Part shown: positions 34,608 through 42,651 of the stretch, one piece after another | Position numbering within the stretch: the stretch's first letter is position 1 | Layout of the letters: every line of letters begins with the position of its first letter | Assembly: GCF_900142465.1 (NCBI RefSeq) | Contig: NZ_FRAX01000004.1 | Span: 62,001-126,000, forward strand | Length of the DNA stretch: 64,000 nucleotides | From: Fibrobacter sp. UWH6 | GTDB taxonomy: Bacteria; Fibrobacterota; Fibrobacteria; Fibrobacterales; Fibrobacteraceae | Direction of reading: 5' to 3' | Notes under the pieces: generated by a model | The model's database searches: none | Seen by the model: only the letters and a program-made list of their open reading frames with translations | What the model was told of the DNA's origin: nothing | Position numbers and translations under genes: made by a program

Positions 34608-36008
34608 ATGAACTATTTTTCATCAAAAACATGGGGCGTAGCCGCCGTTGCGCTCTCTATGTTGGTTCTTTCGACGTCTGCAACTGCCGCAGAACGCTAT
34701 AAGGATCGCCAGTTCAAGGTCAAGAAGACTACTGACGTTAGCTTCGCTACCAAGGTGCCGCACCTCAGCTCCTATCATACCATTACGGAATCCCTGCTGA
34801 AGTACAATCAGGCAGCTTCAATTCTGAAGCAGGACCCCACGACGGTCGCCTACTTCTACAACAACGAAAATGATACCGAAAAGCGCGACCTGAAGCTGGA
34901 CCTTTATGAACCGAAGGATGACAAGGCCAAGGATCGTGCCCTGGTGATCGTGAGTCATGGTGGTGCCATGGTGGCCGGTGCCAAGGACGATTTCGAACAG
35001 AAGTCCGTGAACTATTGCGACTCCCTGGCTGCCCGCGGTTACGTGGCCGCTTCCATTGAATACCGCCTGGGCGTAACCTTGACCGGTAAGGATAAGCAGC
35101 TCAGCATCGATAGCGTTGACTTCGCCCGCGCCGTTTACCGTGGCGTTCAGGACGTTCGTGCCGCCGTTCGTTACTTCCGTGCCAACGCCGACAAGTACGG
35201 CATCAACCCCGAACGTATCTACCTCCTCGGAAATAGCGCCGGCGCAATCATCTCCCTGGAAGATGTTTATGCCCGTACCGAAGATGATTTCCCCTCTTAT
35301 ATCAAGAAGAAGGGCGCTCCTGACCTGGGTCTCCTGGATGATTACGGTTCTGAGGGAAATCCCTTTGCCAACGGTGTGGTTGCCCTGTGGGGTGCCGTTC
35401 ACAACCTGAAGATGATTGGTGACAACAAGACTCCGGTGCTCCTGATTCACGGCACCAAGGATGAAACCGTTTACTTCAAGACGGGTCGCCCCCTGAGCAA
35501 TGTGGCCAAGGTGCTGCAGAACCTGATTCCTTCTGAATTGGGTGCCACTGTGGCTTCTTATGCCTTGGATTTGCACGCTCCCACTCTGTATGGCAGCTAT
35601 GTGATTGACTCCCTGCTGACCAAGAAGAAGATTGAACACGAAACTTACTTTGTCGAAGGTGTTGCCCACGAATTCTACGATGACGATCCCAAGTACGAAA
35701 AGGAAGTGCAGAAGAGAGCCTTCGAGTTCCTTTACAAGCTGACCCAGAGCGAACCTGTGGTGGGTATCGAACGCAAGCCCATTATGCTTGCCCAGGCTTC
35801 TGCAATCCGCATGGGCGCAGGCAACATGAACTTCAGCGTTTCTCGCGGCAAGGACCTGCAGTATGCAGTTGTGGACCTTCGCGGTCGTGCAGCCATGAGC
35901 GGCAATGTTTCTGCCGGTCAGATGGTTGACCTGAGCTCCCTGAATAGCGGCGTGTATGTGCTCCGCGTGCAGGGTGAACGCGCTATCCGCTTCGGCCTGG
36001 GCAAGTAA
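34608..36008 (+). CDS. Secreted alpha/beta-hydrolase (carboxylesterase) with T9SS-like C-terminal tail
   Basis: 466 residues from ATG 34608 (RBS AGGAAGAG). A signal peptide ends near 'STSATAA'. The esterase domain has 'VIVSHGGAMVAG' (oxyanion HGG), nucleophile elbow 'LLGNSAGAI', acid in 'IHGTKDETVY' and His in 'EGVAHEFYDD'. The last 60 residues form a small beta domain ('VVDLRGRAAMSG', 'SSLNSGVYVLRVQGE'). It resembles the C-terminal sorting domains of type IX secretion substrates. An acetyl-xylan or similar cell-wall esterase exported to the surface is the likely role; substrate is inference. Confidence 0.83.
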   Translation: MNYFSSKTWGVAAVALSMLVLSTSATAAERYKDRQFKVKKTTDVSFATKVPHLSSYHTITESLLKYNQAASILKQDPTTVAYFYNNENDTEKRDLKLDLYEPKDDKAKDRALVIVSHGGAMVAGAKDDFEQKSVNYCDSLAARGYVAASIEYRLGVTLTGKDKQLSIDSVDFARAVYRGVQDVRAAVRYFRANADKYGINPERIYLLGNSAGAIISLEDVYARTEDDFPSYIKKKGAPDLGLLDDYGSEGNPFANGVVALWGAVHNLKMIGDNKTPVLLIHGTKDETVYFKTGRPLSNVAKVLQNLIPSELGATVASYALDLHAPTLYGSYVIDSLLTKKKIEHETYFVEGVAHEFYDDDPKYEKEVQKRAFEFLYKLTQSEPVVGIERKPIMLAQASAIRMGAGNMNFSVSRGKDLQYAVVDLRGRAAMSGNVSAGQMVDLSSLNSGVYVLRVQGERAIRFGLGK

Positions 36009-36085
36009 TCGGCCTGAACAAAATCAGCCCGAGTAAGTAATTGCTGCGGGCTCCCTCGGGGCTGTAGACCTCGGAATGGCGCAAA

Positions 36086-36132
36086 AAAAACGGACTAAAC
36101 TTTGCTTTGATGCAGGTTTAGTCCGTTTTGTT
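36086..36132 (+). terminator. Intrinsic terminator of the secreted hydrolase
   Basis: CGGACTAAAC (36091-36100) pairs with GTTTAGTCCG (36116-36125), extended by A/T pairs and followed by TTTTGTTTTT. Confidence 0.82.
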
Positions 36133-36191
36133 TTTATGGGTTTGATCCGCGAAAGAGTTCGTCTGACCTTTAATATTTAGGCTAAAATACT

Positions 36192-36329
36192 AAAAAATGG
36201 TCTAACCCAACAAAAATTAGGTTAGACCAAGTATCTAAGATACAGTTTTTAGGTAGGTAAATCTCAGATTATAATAGGGTGTGTTTTTTAGATAGTTATA
36301 TTACATCTACACTTTGAAAGAACATAGCC
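36192..36329 (+). repeat. 138-bp direct repeat, left copy
   Basis: Nearly identical to 37725-37862 (same length; differences cluster around 36271-36280). It starts with the hairpin TGGTCTAACC/GGTTAGACCA and also holds GTATC-TAA-GATAC. The two copies bracket the FISUMP lipoprotein gene. A plus-strand terminator-like hairpin (GCACGG/CCGTGC, 36364-36382, then T6) follows the left copy only. Confidence 0.85.
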
Positions 36330-36363
36330 TGTTTTTATTGATATTGGACAAAGATTCCCCCCT

Positions 36364-36389
36364 GCACGGTGTATCGCCGTGCCTTTTTT
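36364..36389 (+). terminator. Plus-strand terminator-like hairpin without an obvious gene
   Basis: GCACGG (36364-36369) pairs with CCGTGC (36377-36382), followed by CTTTTTT. The U-run is on the plus strand, although the adjacent gene is on the minus strand. It may end a short transcript that begins within the 138-bp repeat, or be left over from a lost gene. Confidence 0.5.
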
Positions 36390-36430
36390 GTTTAAAATTT
36401 CTTGAATTTGGCCTGGATTATGTCAGGCGG

Positions 36431-37567
36431 CTAGTAATTCTTGACGCAGCGGACAGGGAATCTGTTGAGTTCAGATTTCTGAGCAGCCCCCATTTTAACA
36501 TAAACGTCATTTACATGGACACTATAAGCAATCGTTGCGGATTCTTCTGCGGGTGTAAAGAAGTTCGTCAGCATCCAGCTGAGTTCATAGTCGCGCATGT
36601 CGAACAGCACGGACATGCCGAGCAGGTTCGCGCCGGTCTTGTCCGTTGTCCAGTTCGCCTTCGACGCCATGCTCAATCCGCCTCCCGCCGTATAGTTTTC
36701 CCACTCGTAGCCGTTCATGATGTGCCAGCCCTCCGGGCAGATGCCCTGGTGTATGCGGGTGTTGCCGCCGGTCGTATCCTTCCAGAGCACGGAATCGTAC
36801 TTCGACGATATCCCCATCGCCTCGCTCCAAGTATAGCGGCCGCCCCAGCCGTTCTCGCAGAACCACTCGTCGTTCAGCTCGCAGTACTTCTCCACCTTGC
36901 CGTCGTCCAGCCGGTGGACGCTCGAGTCCACCATCTCGCCGTAGTTCAGGTTCTGCGCGAAAACCTCGATGGAATCGTCGTCAATTATCTTCTTGTCACT
37001 ATCACGCTTGTGGAGTATCAGCGTCGTGTACTTCTGGCCGTCACGCGGGTCCGTGAACTCGCTGAGTGTGCTGTACGGGTTTTCGAATTGGCGGTCCATG
37101 TTCGGGTAAACCTTGGGCTTGGGTGGGTAAATTATCGTATCCGTTCGCCAATAGTTATCCCTACACGTCATATACGCAGTTGAATTTTCTTTTACAACTG
37201 TGTCCTTGGCGCCCTCCTCGCAACGGCGGGGCAAAAAGACGCTGCTCGACGATGCCACCCCGCTGCTGCTAGATCCCCGGTCGGTGCCGGGGATGACACT
37301 GCTGCTGGAGGCGGCACTTTCGCTCGATTTTGCGGAGCTTCCCTTGCTCGAGGAGCTATTCTTGGAAGTCTTCCCGCTGCTGGAGGCGGCGTCGAGGCCT
37401 TCGTCGTCGCTCGAGTTCACGGAAATTTCGTCGCCGCTGCTCAGGATTTCGCTAGACGAGGATTCCTTTTCCGGTTCAACGAAGCTGCTGCTGTCGTCGT
37501 CACCGCAGGCGGTAAAGCACATGGTAGCGGCAACAAGGGCAAGGGCAAAAGGTAACAGTCGATTCAT
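36431..37567 (-). CDS. FISUMP-domain lipoprotein with Ser-rich linker
   Basis: 378 residues. Lipobox 'AATMCFTACGDD' (Cys near residue 21), about 90 residues of Ser/Glu/Gly/Ala linker, then a Fibrobacter paralogous (FISUMP) domain from about residue 160. Landmarks are 'FTDPRDGQKYTTLIL', 'FAQNLNYG', 'YTWSEAMG', 'GICPEGWHIMNGYEWE' and the end 'NRFPVRCVKNY'. FISUMP proteins are numerous, surface-anchored and of unknown function. The gene is enclosed by two 138-bp direct repeats and has codons slightly richer in G+C (CGC, GTC, TCG) than its neighbours. This suggests it moved as a cassette. Confidence 0.87.
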   Translation of the reverse strand: MNRLLPFALALVAATMCFTACGDDDSSSFVEPEKESSSSEILSSGDEISVNSSDDEGLDAASSSGKTSKNSSSSKGSSAKSSESAASSSSVIPGTDRGSSSSGVASSSSVFLPRRCEEGAKDTVVKENSTAYMTCRDNYWRTDTIIYPPKPKVYPNMDRQFENPYSTLSEFTDPRDGQKYTTLILHKRDSDKKIIDDDSIEVFAQNLNYGEMVDSSVHRLDDGKVEKYCELNDEWFCENGWGGRYTWSEAMGISSKYDSVLWKDTTGGNTRIHQGICPEGWHIMNGYEWENYTAGGGLSMASKANWTTDKTGANLLGMSVLFDMRDYELSWMLTNFFTPAEESATIAYSVHVNDVYVKMGAAQKSELNRFPVRCVKNY

Positions 37568-37724
37568 TTTTTTACTCCAAAGAAAGAAAATAGAAATTGT
37601 TGATGAGGCACGGTTCGAGCGACTCGATTTTGAAGCTGTTCTTGCGAGACTTGTTCTTTTTCTTGTTGTTTTTAGGCTATGTTCTATTAGAGTGTAGGAC
37701 TGCCATTTTATGTTGAATTTACTG

Positions 37725-37862
37725 AAAAAATGGTCTAACCCAACAAAGATTAGGTTAGACCAAGTATCTAAGATACAGTTTTTAGGTAGGTAAATCTCAG
37801 TTTCTAAAAGGGTGTGTTTTTTAGATAGTTATATTACATCTACACTTTGAAAGAACATAGCC
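37725..37862 (+). repeat. 138-bp direct repeat, right copy
   Basis: See 36192-36329. This copy lies between the start of the FISUMP gene and the end of the DUF2914 gene. The interval 37568-37724 upstream of the FISUMP gene is A/T-rich with no further gene. Confidence 0.85.
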
Positions 37863-37889
37863 AATATTTATGTAGGGGAGTCAGGTTGA

Positions 37890-39362
37890 TTACTGCAGGG
37901 TATCGCGGACGAAGGTGTCTTCGGGGGTGGCGTCAAAGACCTCGAACGCACCTGCGCCAATCACGGCGCCGTTCTTGTAGGCGATTTCTACGCGGTATTT
38001 GCCGGGGGGCGCGTTCTTCTTGCGAGAGAAACTGCGGAATCCGGTTTCGCGGCCACCGTTAATGACCATGCGGCCCGAAGAGATCTTGTCGGTCAGCTTG
38101 AACTTTTCGGTGGTGGGGTCTTCGTAGTACCAGCGGTATTCTATTTCGGCCTTGAGCTTGGCGGGGGCATAAACCGAGGCCAGGAAGTAGACTTCGTTAC
38201 CTTCTTGCTTATGGACGGTGGGGGTGCCCAGGCCGATCTTTTGCAGGAAGGTGGGTTCGTCCATGTCGCAGGTGTAGGTGGCCTTGTCAAAATTCTGGCA
38301 GGCCATGTGTTGCTTTAATACCAGGGGAACAGGCGGAACCCAGTTCATGAGGTAAGCAACCACCAGCAGGATGCTGATGAGGGCGGGTGCAATCAGGACG
38401 CCCTTGGAACGGCGGGAAATCTTCCAGATGGCGGTACAGATGCCGAAGGAAAGAAGTGTAGAGAGGAAGAACCATCCGAAACCGATGCGGTGAACCACAT
38501 GGGGGATGGTGAAGTTCATGAACATGGTCCCCAGCAGGCAGAACAGCGCCAGGTTCAAGCCGAAACTTTCGTAATGCTTCTTGAGGAATTCGTTTCCGAC
38601 CAGGAGGATTGCAAGTAAAATAACGAGGATGAAGGAGGCGATGGAACCGCTGCTCTTGAAATAGCAGACCACCAGGGCGCTGAACATGCCGCCGAAGAAG
38701 AACTGCAGGGCCCAAGTGAAACGGTCCTTCCAGACGGGACTCCATTCGCGGTCCAGGAAGTGGTGCTCTACGACGATGGCGTTCTGGGGGATGGCGGTAC
38801 TTTCGTAGCCCACCTTGTCGGCCAGCTTCCCGGCGGCGTTTGCTGCGGCTCGGGCGGTAGCTCCTGCGGCGTTTGCGGCGGCATTTGCAGTTGCCTTGGC
38901 GGCAACTCCCGCGGCGTTTGCGGCTACACCTGCTGCATTTGCGGCCACTCCTGCTGCCATTTCGGCGGCCTTGCCCAGTTTTCCGGTGGGGGCGGCCTTG
39001 GCGGCAGTTGCGGGCTTGGGGGCTTCTGCCTTGATTTCGGCAGGGGGTTCAACCTTTGCTTCGGCCTTGCTGTCGGTTTTTGCCGTGCTTTTGGCGGCGG
39101 GCCTTACAGGCTGTGCGGCGGCAGCGGCTGCCAGGCGCTCCTTGGTCCATCCTTCAGGGTGTTCCAGGCGGGCAGACAGCAAAATGACCAGGATCAGGGC
39201 GCCGGTGTAGTAGGCCAGCAGAAACCACAGGTCCGAATCATCGATAGACATTCCCAGGGTAATGGAATCCCAGCCGAAACCGCCTAAAAAGGCGATTGCC
39301 GGGAAAAACTTCATGATTTTTTGAACGGAAGGCTTGTTGCGAACTTTATCTATAAATTCCAT
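37890..39362 (-). CDS. DUF2914 membrane protein with Ala-rich cytoplasmic linker
   Basis: 490 residues. Two N-terminal transmembrane segments ('FFPAIAFLGGFGW', 'LLAYYTGALILVILL') are followed by about 130 residues of Lys/Pro/Ala linker. Inside this, AAGVAANAAGVAANAAGVAAKA-type heptad repeats suggest a long helix. About six more membrane segments follow, and a C-terminal DUF2914 domain ('ASVYAPAKLKAEIEYRWYYED', 'FRSFSRKKNAPPGKYRVEI'), probably periplasmic. DUF2914 proteins are uncharacterised envelope proteins. The gene is monocistronic and diverges from proS. The Ala-rich part is compositionally biased but in frame throughout. Confidence 0.8.
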   Translation of the reverse strand: MEFIDKVRNKPSVQKIMKFFPAIAFLGGFGWDSITLGMSIDDSDLWFLLAYYTGALILVILLSARLEHPEGWTKERLAAAAAAQPVRPAAKSTAKTDSKAEAKVEPPAEIKAEAPKPATAAKAAPTGKLGKAAEMAAGVAANAAGVAANAAGVAAKATANAAANAAGATARAAANAAGKLADKVGYESTAIPQNAIVVEHHFLDREWSPVWKDRFTWALQFFFGGMFSALVVCYFKSSGSIASFILVILLAILLVGNEFLKKHYESFGLNLALFCLLGTMFMNFTIPHVVHRIGFGWFFLSTLLSFGICTAIWKISRRSKGVLIAPALISILLVVAYLMNWVPPVPLVLKQHMACQNFDKATYTCDMDEPTFLQKIGLGTPTVHKQEGNEVYFLASVYAPAKLKAEIEYRWYYEDPTTEKFKLTDKISSGRMVINGGRETGFRSFSRKKNAPPGKYRVEIAYKNGAVIGAGAFEVFDATPEDTFVRDTLQ

Positions 39363-39485
39363 GGCCGAAAAAATACAAAATTGGCGGTGCCAAACCCTGA
39401 CATTTAAAAAAATAGCTGTTGTAATATTGCTAAATTTTCGCCCGAAAAATTTGTCTTATAGTCCATACGGATTTAAAGGATCGTT

Positions 39486-41180
39486 ATGAAACTCTCTAAG
39501 TACTTCTACGTCACGCTCCGCGAAACGCCCAGCGACGCTACCATGCCCAGCCACATCTTCCTGATGCGCGGCGGCTACATCAAGCCCGTTTCCACCGGTA
39601 TCTATTCCATGATGCCCATGGGTTTCCGCGTGATCCAGAAGATCACCAACATTGTTCGCGAAGAAATGAACAAGATTGGCGGTATCGAAGTGGATCTGCC
39701 TGTGGTTCAGACCGCAGACCTGTGGAGCGAATCTGGCCGTTACCAGGCCATTGGCGAAGAACTTCTCCGCTTTAAGGATCGTAACAACCACAACATGGTG
39801 CTGGCCATGACCCACGAAGAAGCCATGACCGATATGGCCCGTTACGTTCTGAACAGCTACAAGCAGCTGCCCTTCATGCTGTACCAGTTCAAGACCAAGT
39901 ACCGCGACGAAGCCCGTGCCCGCGGCGGTCTGATCCGCGTTCGCGAATTCCTCATGAAGGATGCCTACAGCTTCCACTCTTCTCAGGAAGACCTGGACAA
40001 GCACTACCAGGAAGAATATGACGCCTACCTCCGCATCTATCGCCGCGTAGGCATTGAACCGGTGGTGGTGCAGAGCGATACCGGCATCATGGGCGGTAAG
40101 GTTGCCCACGAATTCATGCTGGACACTCCCAACGGCGAAGACTACCTGATCCTCTGTAAGAAGTGCGGCTACCAGGCTAACCGTGAAATTGCAAAGTTTA
40201 CCCGCGAAACCTACAAGGGCGACGCCAATGCCATGCCCGAAAAGGTTGAAACTCCCCACTGCCCGTCTATTGAAGAACTGAGCGCATTCCTGAAGATCGA
40301 TCCCAAGTCCACCGCCAAGTGCGTGTTCTTCGACTTCGAAGGCAAGCTCATTACCGTCATGGTTCCGGGCAACCTGGACGTTTCCGAAATCAAGCTCCAC
40401 AACCTGCTGAAGGCCAAGGAACTTTACCCCGCAGACGACGCTCTCATCAAGTCTTGCGGCATGGTGCCGGGCTTTGCTAGCCCCATCGGCGCACACGACA
40501 CCCGCATCATCGTTGACGAAGCTCTGGCTGACGCTTGCGATCTCGTTATGGGCGCAAACGAAGAAAACTACCACTTGCTGCACTGCACCCCGAAGCGCGA
40601 CTTCCCGGCATTCGAAGTGGCCGACATCGCCGAAGCTCAGGGCGGCTGCAAGTGCCCCAGCTGCGGTGGCGAACTTTCTGAAACCCGCGGTATCGAACTG
40701 GGTAACATCTTCAAGCTGGGTACCAAGTTCTCTGAATCCATGGGTGCCAAGTATCTTACTGCCGAAAAGACCACCGCTCCTGCCATCATGGGCTGCTACG
40801 GTATCGGCATTGGCCGCTTGATGGCTTCTGTTGTTGAAAATAGCCACGATGACTTCGGCCCCATCTGGCCCAAGTCCATCGCTCCCTTCCAGGTGGAAAT
40901 CGTTCCCATCGGCAAGGAACCGGAACTGGTCGAACTGGCTGAAAAGTTCGAAGCTGAACTGGAAGCTAATGGTATCGACGTTCTCGTGGATGACCGTGAC
41001 GAACGTCCGGGCGTCAAGTTCAAGGATGCCGACCTGTGGGGCTCCCCGGTCCGTATCGCTATCGGCAAGAAGGGTCTTGCTAACGGCGAAGTGGAATGGA
41101 AGTTCCGCAACGAAAAGGAATTCACCATGGTCAAGGTGGAAGACGTTGTCGCCAAGGCCAAGGAATATTTTGCTGAATAA
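39486..41180 (+). CDS. proS: Prolyl-tRNA synthetase, bacterial type
   Basis: 564 residues. Class II synthetase motifs: 'GIYSMMPMGFRVIQKI' (motif 1 region), 'YRDEARARGGLIRVREFLMKDAYSFH' in parts (motif 2), 'GCYGIGIGRLMAS' (motif 3). The INS editing domain typical of bacterial ProRS lies between motifs 2 and 3 (residues about 230-390, YbaK-like, clearing Ala-tRNA(Pro)), and the C-terminal anticodon-binding domain follows ('VLVDDRDERPGVKFKDADLW'). Complete. It is followed 15 bases later by the FKBP-N/thioredoxin lipoprotein gene, which may be co-transcribed. Confidence 0.97.
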   Translation: MKLSKYFYVTLRETPSDATMPSHIFLMRGGYIKPVSTGIYSMMPMGFRVIQKITNIVREEMNKIGGIEVDLPVVQTADLWSESGRYQAIGEELLRFKDRNNHNMVLAMTHEEAMTDMARYVLNSYKQLPFMLYQFKTKYRDEARARGGLIRVREFLMKDAYSFHSSQEDLDKHYQEEYDAYLRIYRRVGIEPVVVQSDTGIMGGKVAHEFMLDTPNGEDYLILCKKCGYQANREIAKFTRETYKGDANAMPEKVETPHCPSIEELSAFLKIDPKSTAKCVFFDFEGKLITVMVPGNLDVSEIKLHNLLKAKELYPADDALIKSCGMVPGFASPIGAHDTRIIVDEALADACDLVMGANEENYHLLHCTPKRDFPAFEVADIAEAQGGCKCPSCGGELSETRGIELGNIFKLGTKFSESMGAKYLTAEKTTAPAIMGCYGIGIGRLMASVVENSHDDFGPIWPKSIAPFQVEIVPIGKEPELVELAEKFEAELEANGIDVLVDDRDERPGVKFKDADLWGSPVRIAIGKKGLANGEVEWKFRNEKEFTMVKVEDVVAKAKEYFAE

Positions 41181-41195
41181 TTAGGAGATTACAAA

Positions 41196-42500
41196 ATGAA
41201 CATGAAAAAGTTTGCTCTGGGTGCCGCAGCCCTCGCTCTGGTTGCCTGTAATGAACAGGCTGCCAAGAAGGTTGTTGCCATCGATGCCAATTCTACCGAC
41301 GACCAGAAGTTCGCCTATATGCTTGGTGCTCAGTTTGGTGGTCAGAACGCTACCTTCATTCCTCGCCAGATGGGCGAAGAACTGTACATGGACGCTGTGG
41401 TCCAGGGCGTACGCGACATGGTGAAGGCTTCTAAGGATACCAGCTTCAAGCCGCAGATGACCGATGATTCCCTGCAGGCTGTGGGTGGCCGTTACACTGC
41501 TATCGCCCGTAACCGAGCCCAGGCAACCCGCCCGGATAGCGCAACCTTCGCTTCTTTCGAAGGCGACCAGCAGAAGATGCGTGCCTGGATGGATTCTGCA
41601 ACCAACGCCCTGCCTGTTGTTGCAGCCCAGGCTTCTACCGGTGCTAACGTTACCATTAACGCACAGTCCAGCGACAATGCCAAGTTCTCTTACCTGATCG
41701 GTATGCAGTTCGGTAACCAGCTGAACGCTATTGGTGGCCAGTTTGATACTTCTCTTGATGAAGACTACTTCATTCTCGGTATCAAGGAAGCTGCCGCCAA
41801 GGTGAAGGACTCGACCCTTACCCTCCAGCTGCCCCAGGATTCTCTGGCTGCAGTGGGCCAGCGCTACCAGCAGAAGGCTCAGGAACTCCGTCAGGCTGCC
41901 ATGAAGAAGCAGCAGGAAGAACAGGAAAAGGTGAAGGCTGCCGTGGCTGAACTCCGTGGCGATACTCTCGCTAACGGCATGCCCAAGCTCATGAACTACA
42001 AGGTTCCTGTAACTGGTGTTACCGGTAAGTCTACCGACCTTTCTGACATCGCCGGCAAGTCTGCCCTGGTGTTCTACTTCTCTGCAACTTGCGGCCACTG
42101 CCAGCACGCTGCTCCCCAGATTCTCGACATCGCCAAGGAATTTGCTTCTACCGGCCTGACCACCCTGGCTGTTGCTAGCGGCGGAAACAACAAGGTTGGC
42201 ATCCGTAAGTTCATGGACAACGCCAAGTGGGACGAAACCATTAACGTTGTGTGGGATGAAACCCGCGAATTCGGCGAACTCTATAGCGATGGCTACGTTC
42301 CCAAGGTCTACCTGGTGAACCCGGATGGTACCTACAAGCTGTACGGTTCCTTCGAAAGCGAAAAGGAAACTTTGAAGACCGAAATCGCTGCCTTGCTGAA
42401 GGGCACTCCGGTTGTCTGGACTGTCGAAGCTCCCAAGGCTGCCGAAGCTCCGGCTGAAGCTCCTGCCGCTCCTGCAGCACCTGCTCCCGCAGCTAAGTAG
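41196..42500 (+). CDS. Lipoprotein with two FKBP N-terminal-like domains and a thioredoxin domain
   Basis: 434 residues. RBS AGGAG; lipobox 'ALALVACNE' (Cys19). Two successive segments ('DDQKFAYMLGAQFGGQ' at about 37 and 'SDNAKFSYLIGMQFGNQ' at about 164) look like the dimerisation domain of FkpA-type prolyl isomerases, yet no isomerase domain follows. Instead a TlpA/thioredoxin domain carries the redox motif CGHC ('YFSATCGHCQHAAPQIL') and ends in an Ala/Pro-rich tail. It would work as an envelope thiol-disulphide oxidoreductase or chaperone. The combination is unusual; both domain calls are by eye, the thioredoxin one with more certainty. Confidence 0.8.
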   Translation: MNMKKFALGAAALALVACNEQAAKKVVAIDANSTDDQKFAYMLGAQFGGQNATFIPRQMGEELYMDAVVQGVRDMVKASKDTSFKPQMTDDSLQAVGGRYTAIARNRAQATRPDSATFASFEGDQQKMRAWMDSATNALPVVAAQASTGANVTINAQSSDNAKFSYLIGMQFGNQLNAIGGQFDTSLDEDYFILGIKEAAAKVKDSTLTLQLPQDSLAAVGQRYQQKAQELRQAAMKKQQEEQEKVKAAVAELRGDTLANGMPKLMNYKVPVTGVTGKSTDLSDIAGKSALVFYFSATCGHCQHAAPQILDIAKEFASTGLTTLAVASGGNNKVGIRKFMDNAKWDETINVVWDETREFGELYSDGYVPKVYLVNPDGTYKLYGSFESEKETLKTEIAALLKGTPVVWTVEAPKAAEAPAEAPAAPAAPAPAAK

Positions 42501-42651
42501 TTTAGAGTTTAAAGGTTAAAGATTAAAGGTTAAAGGATTTGGCTGATTCTAATGAGCTCGATTCTTTAACCTTTATCCTTTCCGCTTTATCCTTTCCGCT
42601 TTAATCTCGTTTTAACCCTTATCCTTTCTGCTATCCGCTTTATCCTAACCT
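42501..42651 (+). repeat. Period-7 intergenic repeat upstream of mnmG
   Basis: The left part reads AAAGGTT-AAAGATT-AAAGGTT-AAAGG (from 42511). The right part (from about 42564) reads CTTTAAC-CTTTATC-CTTTCCG-CTTTATC-CTTTCCG-CTTTAAT and goes on to the start codon. Left and right parts are complementary and could fold into a long imperfect stem. Similar but different heptads precede the genes at 46969 and 55222. Confidence 0.65.
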
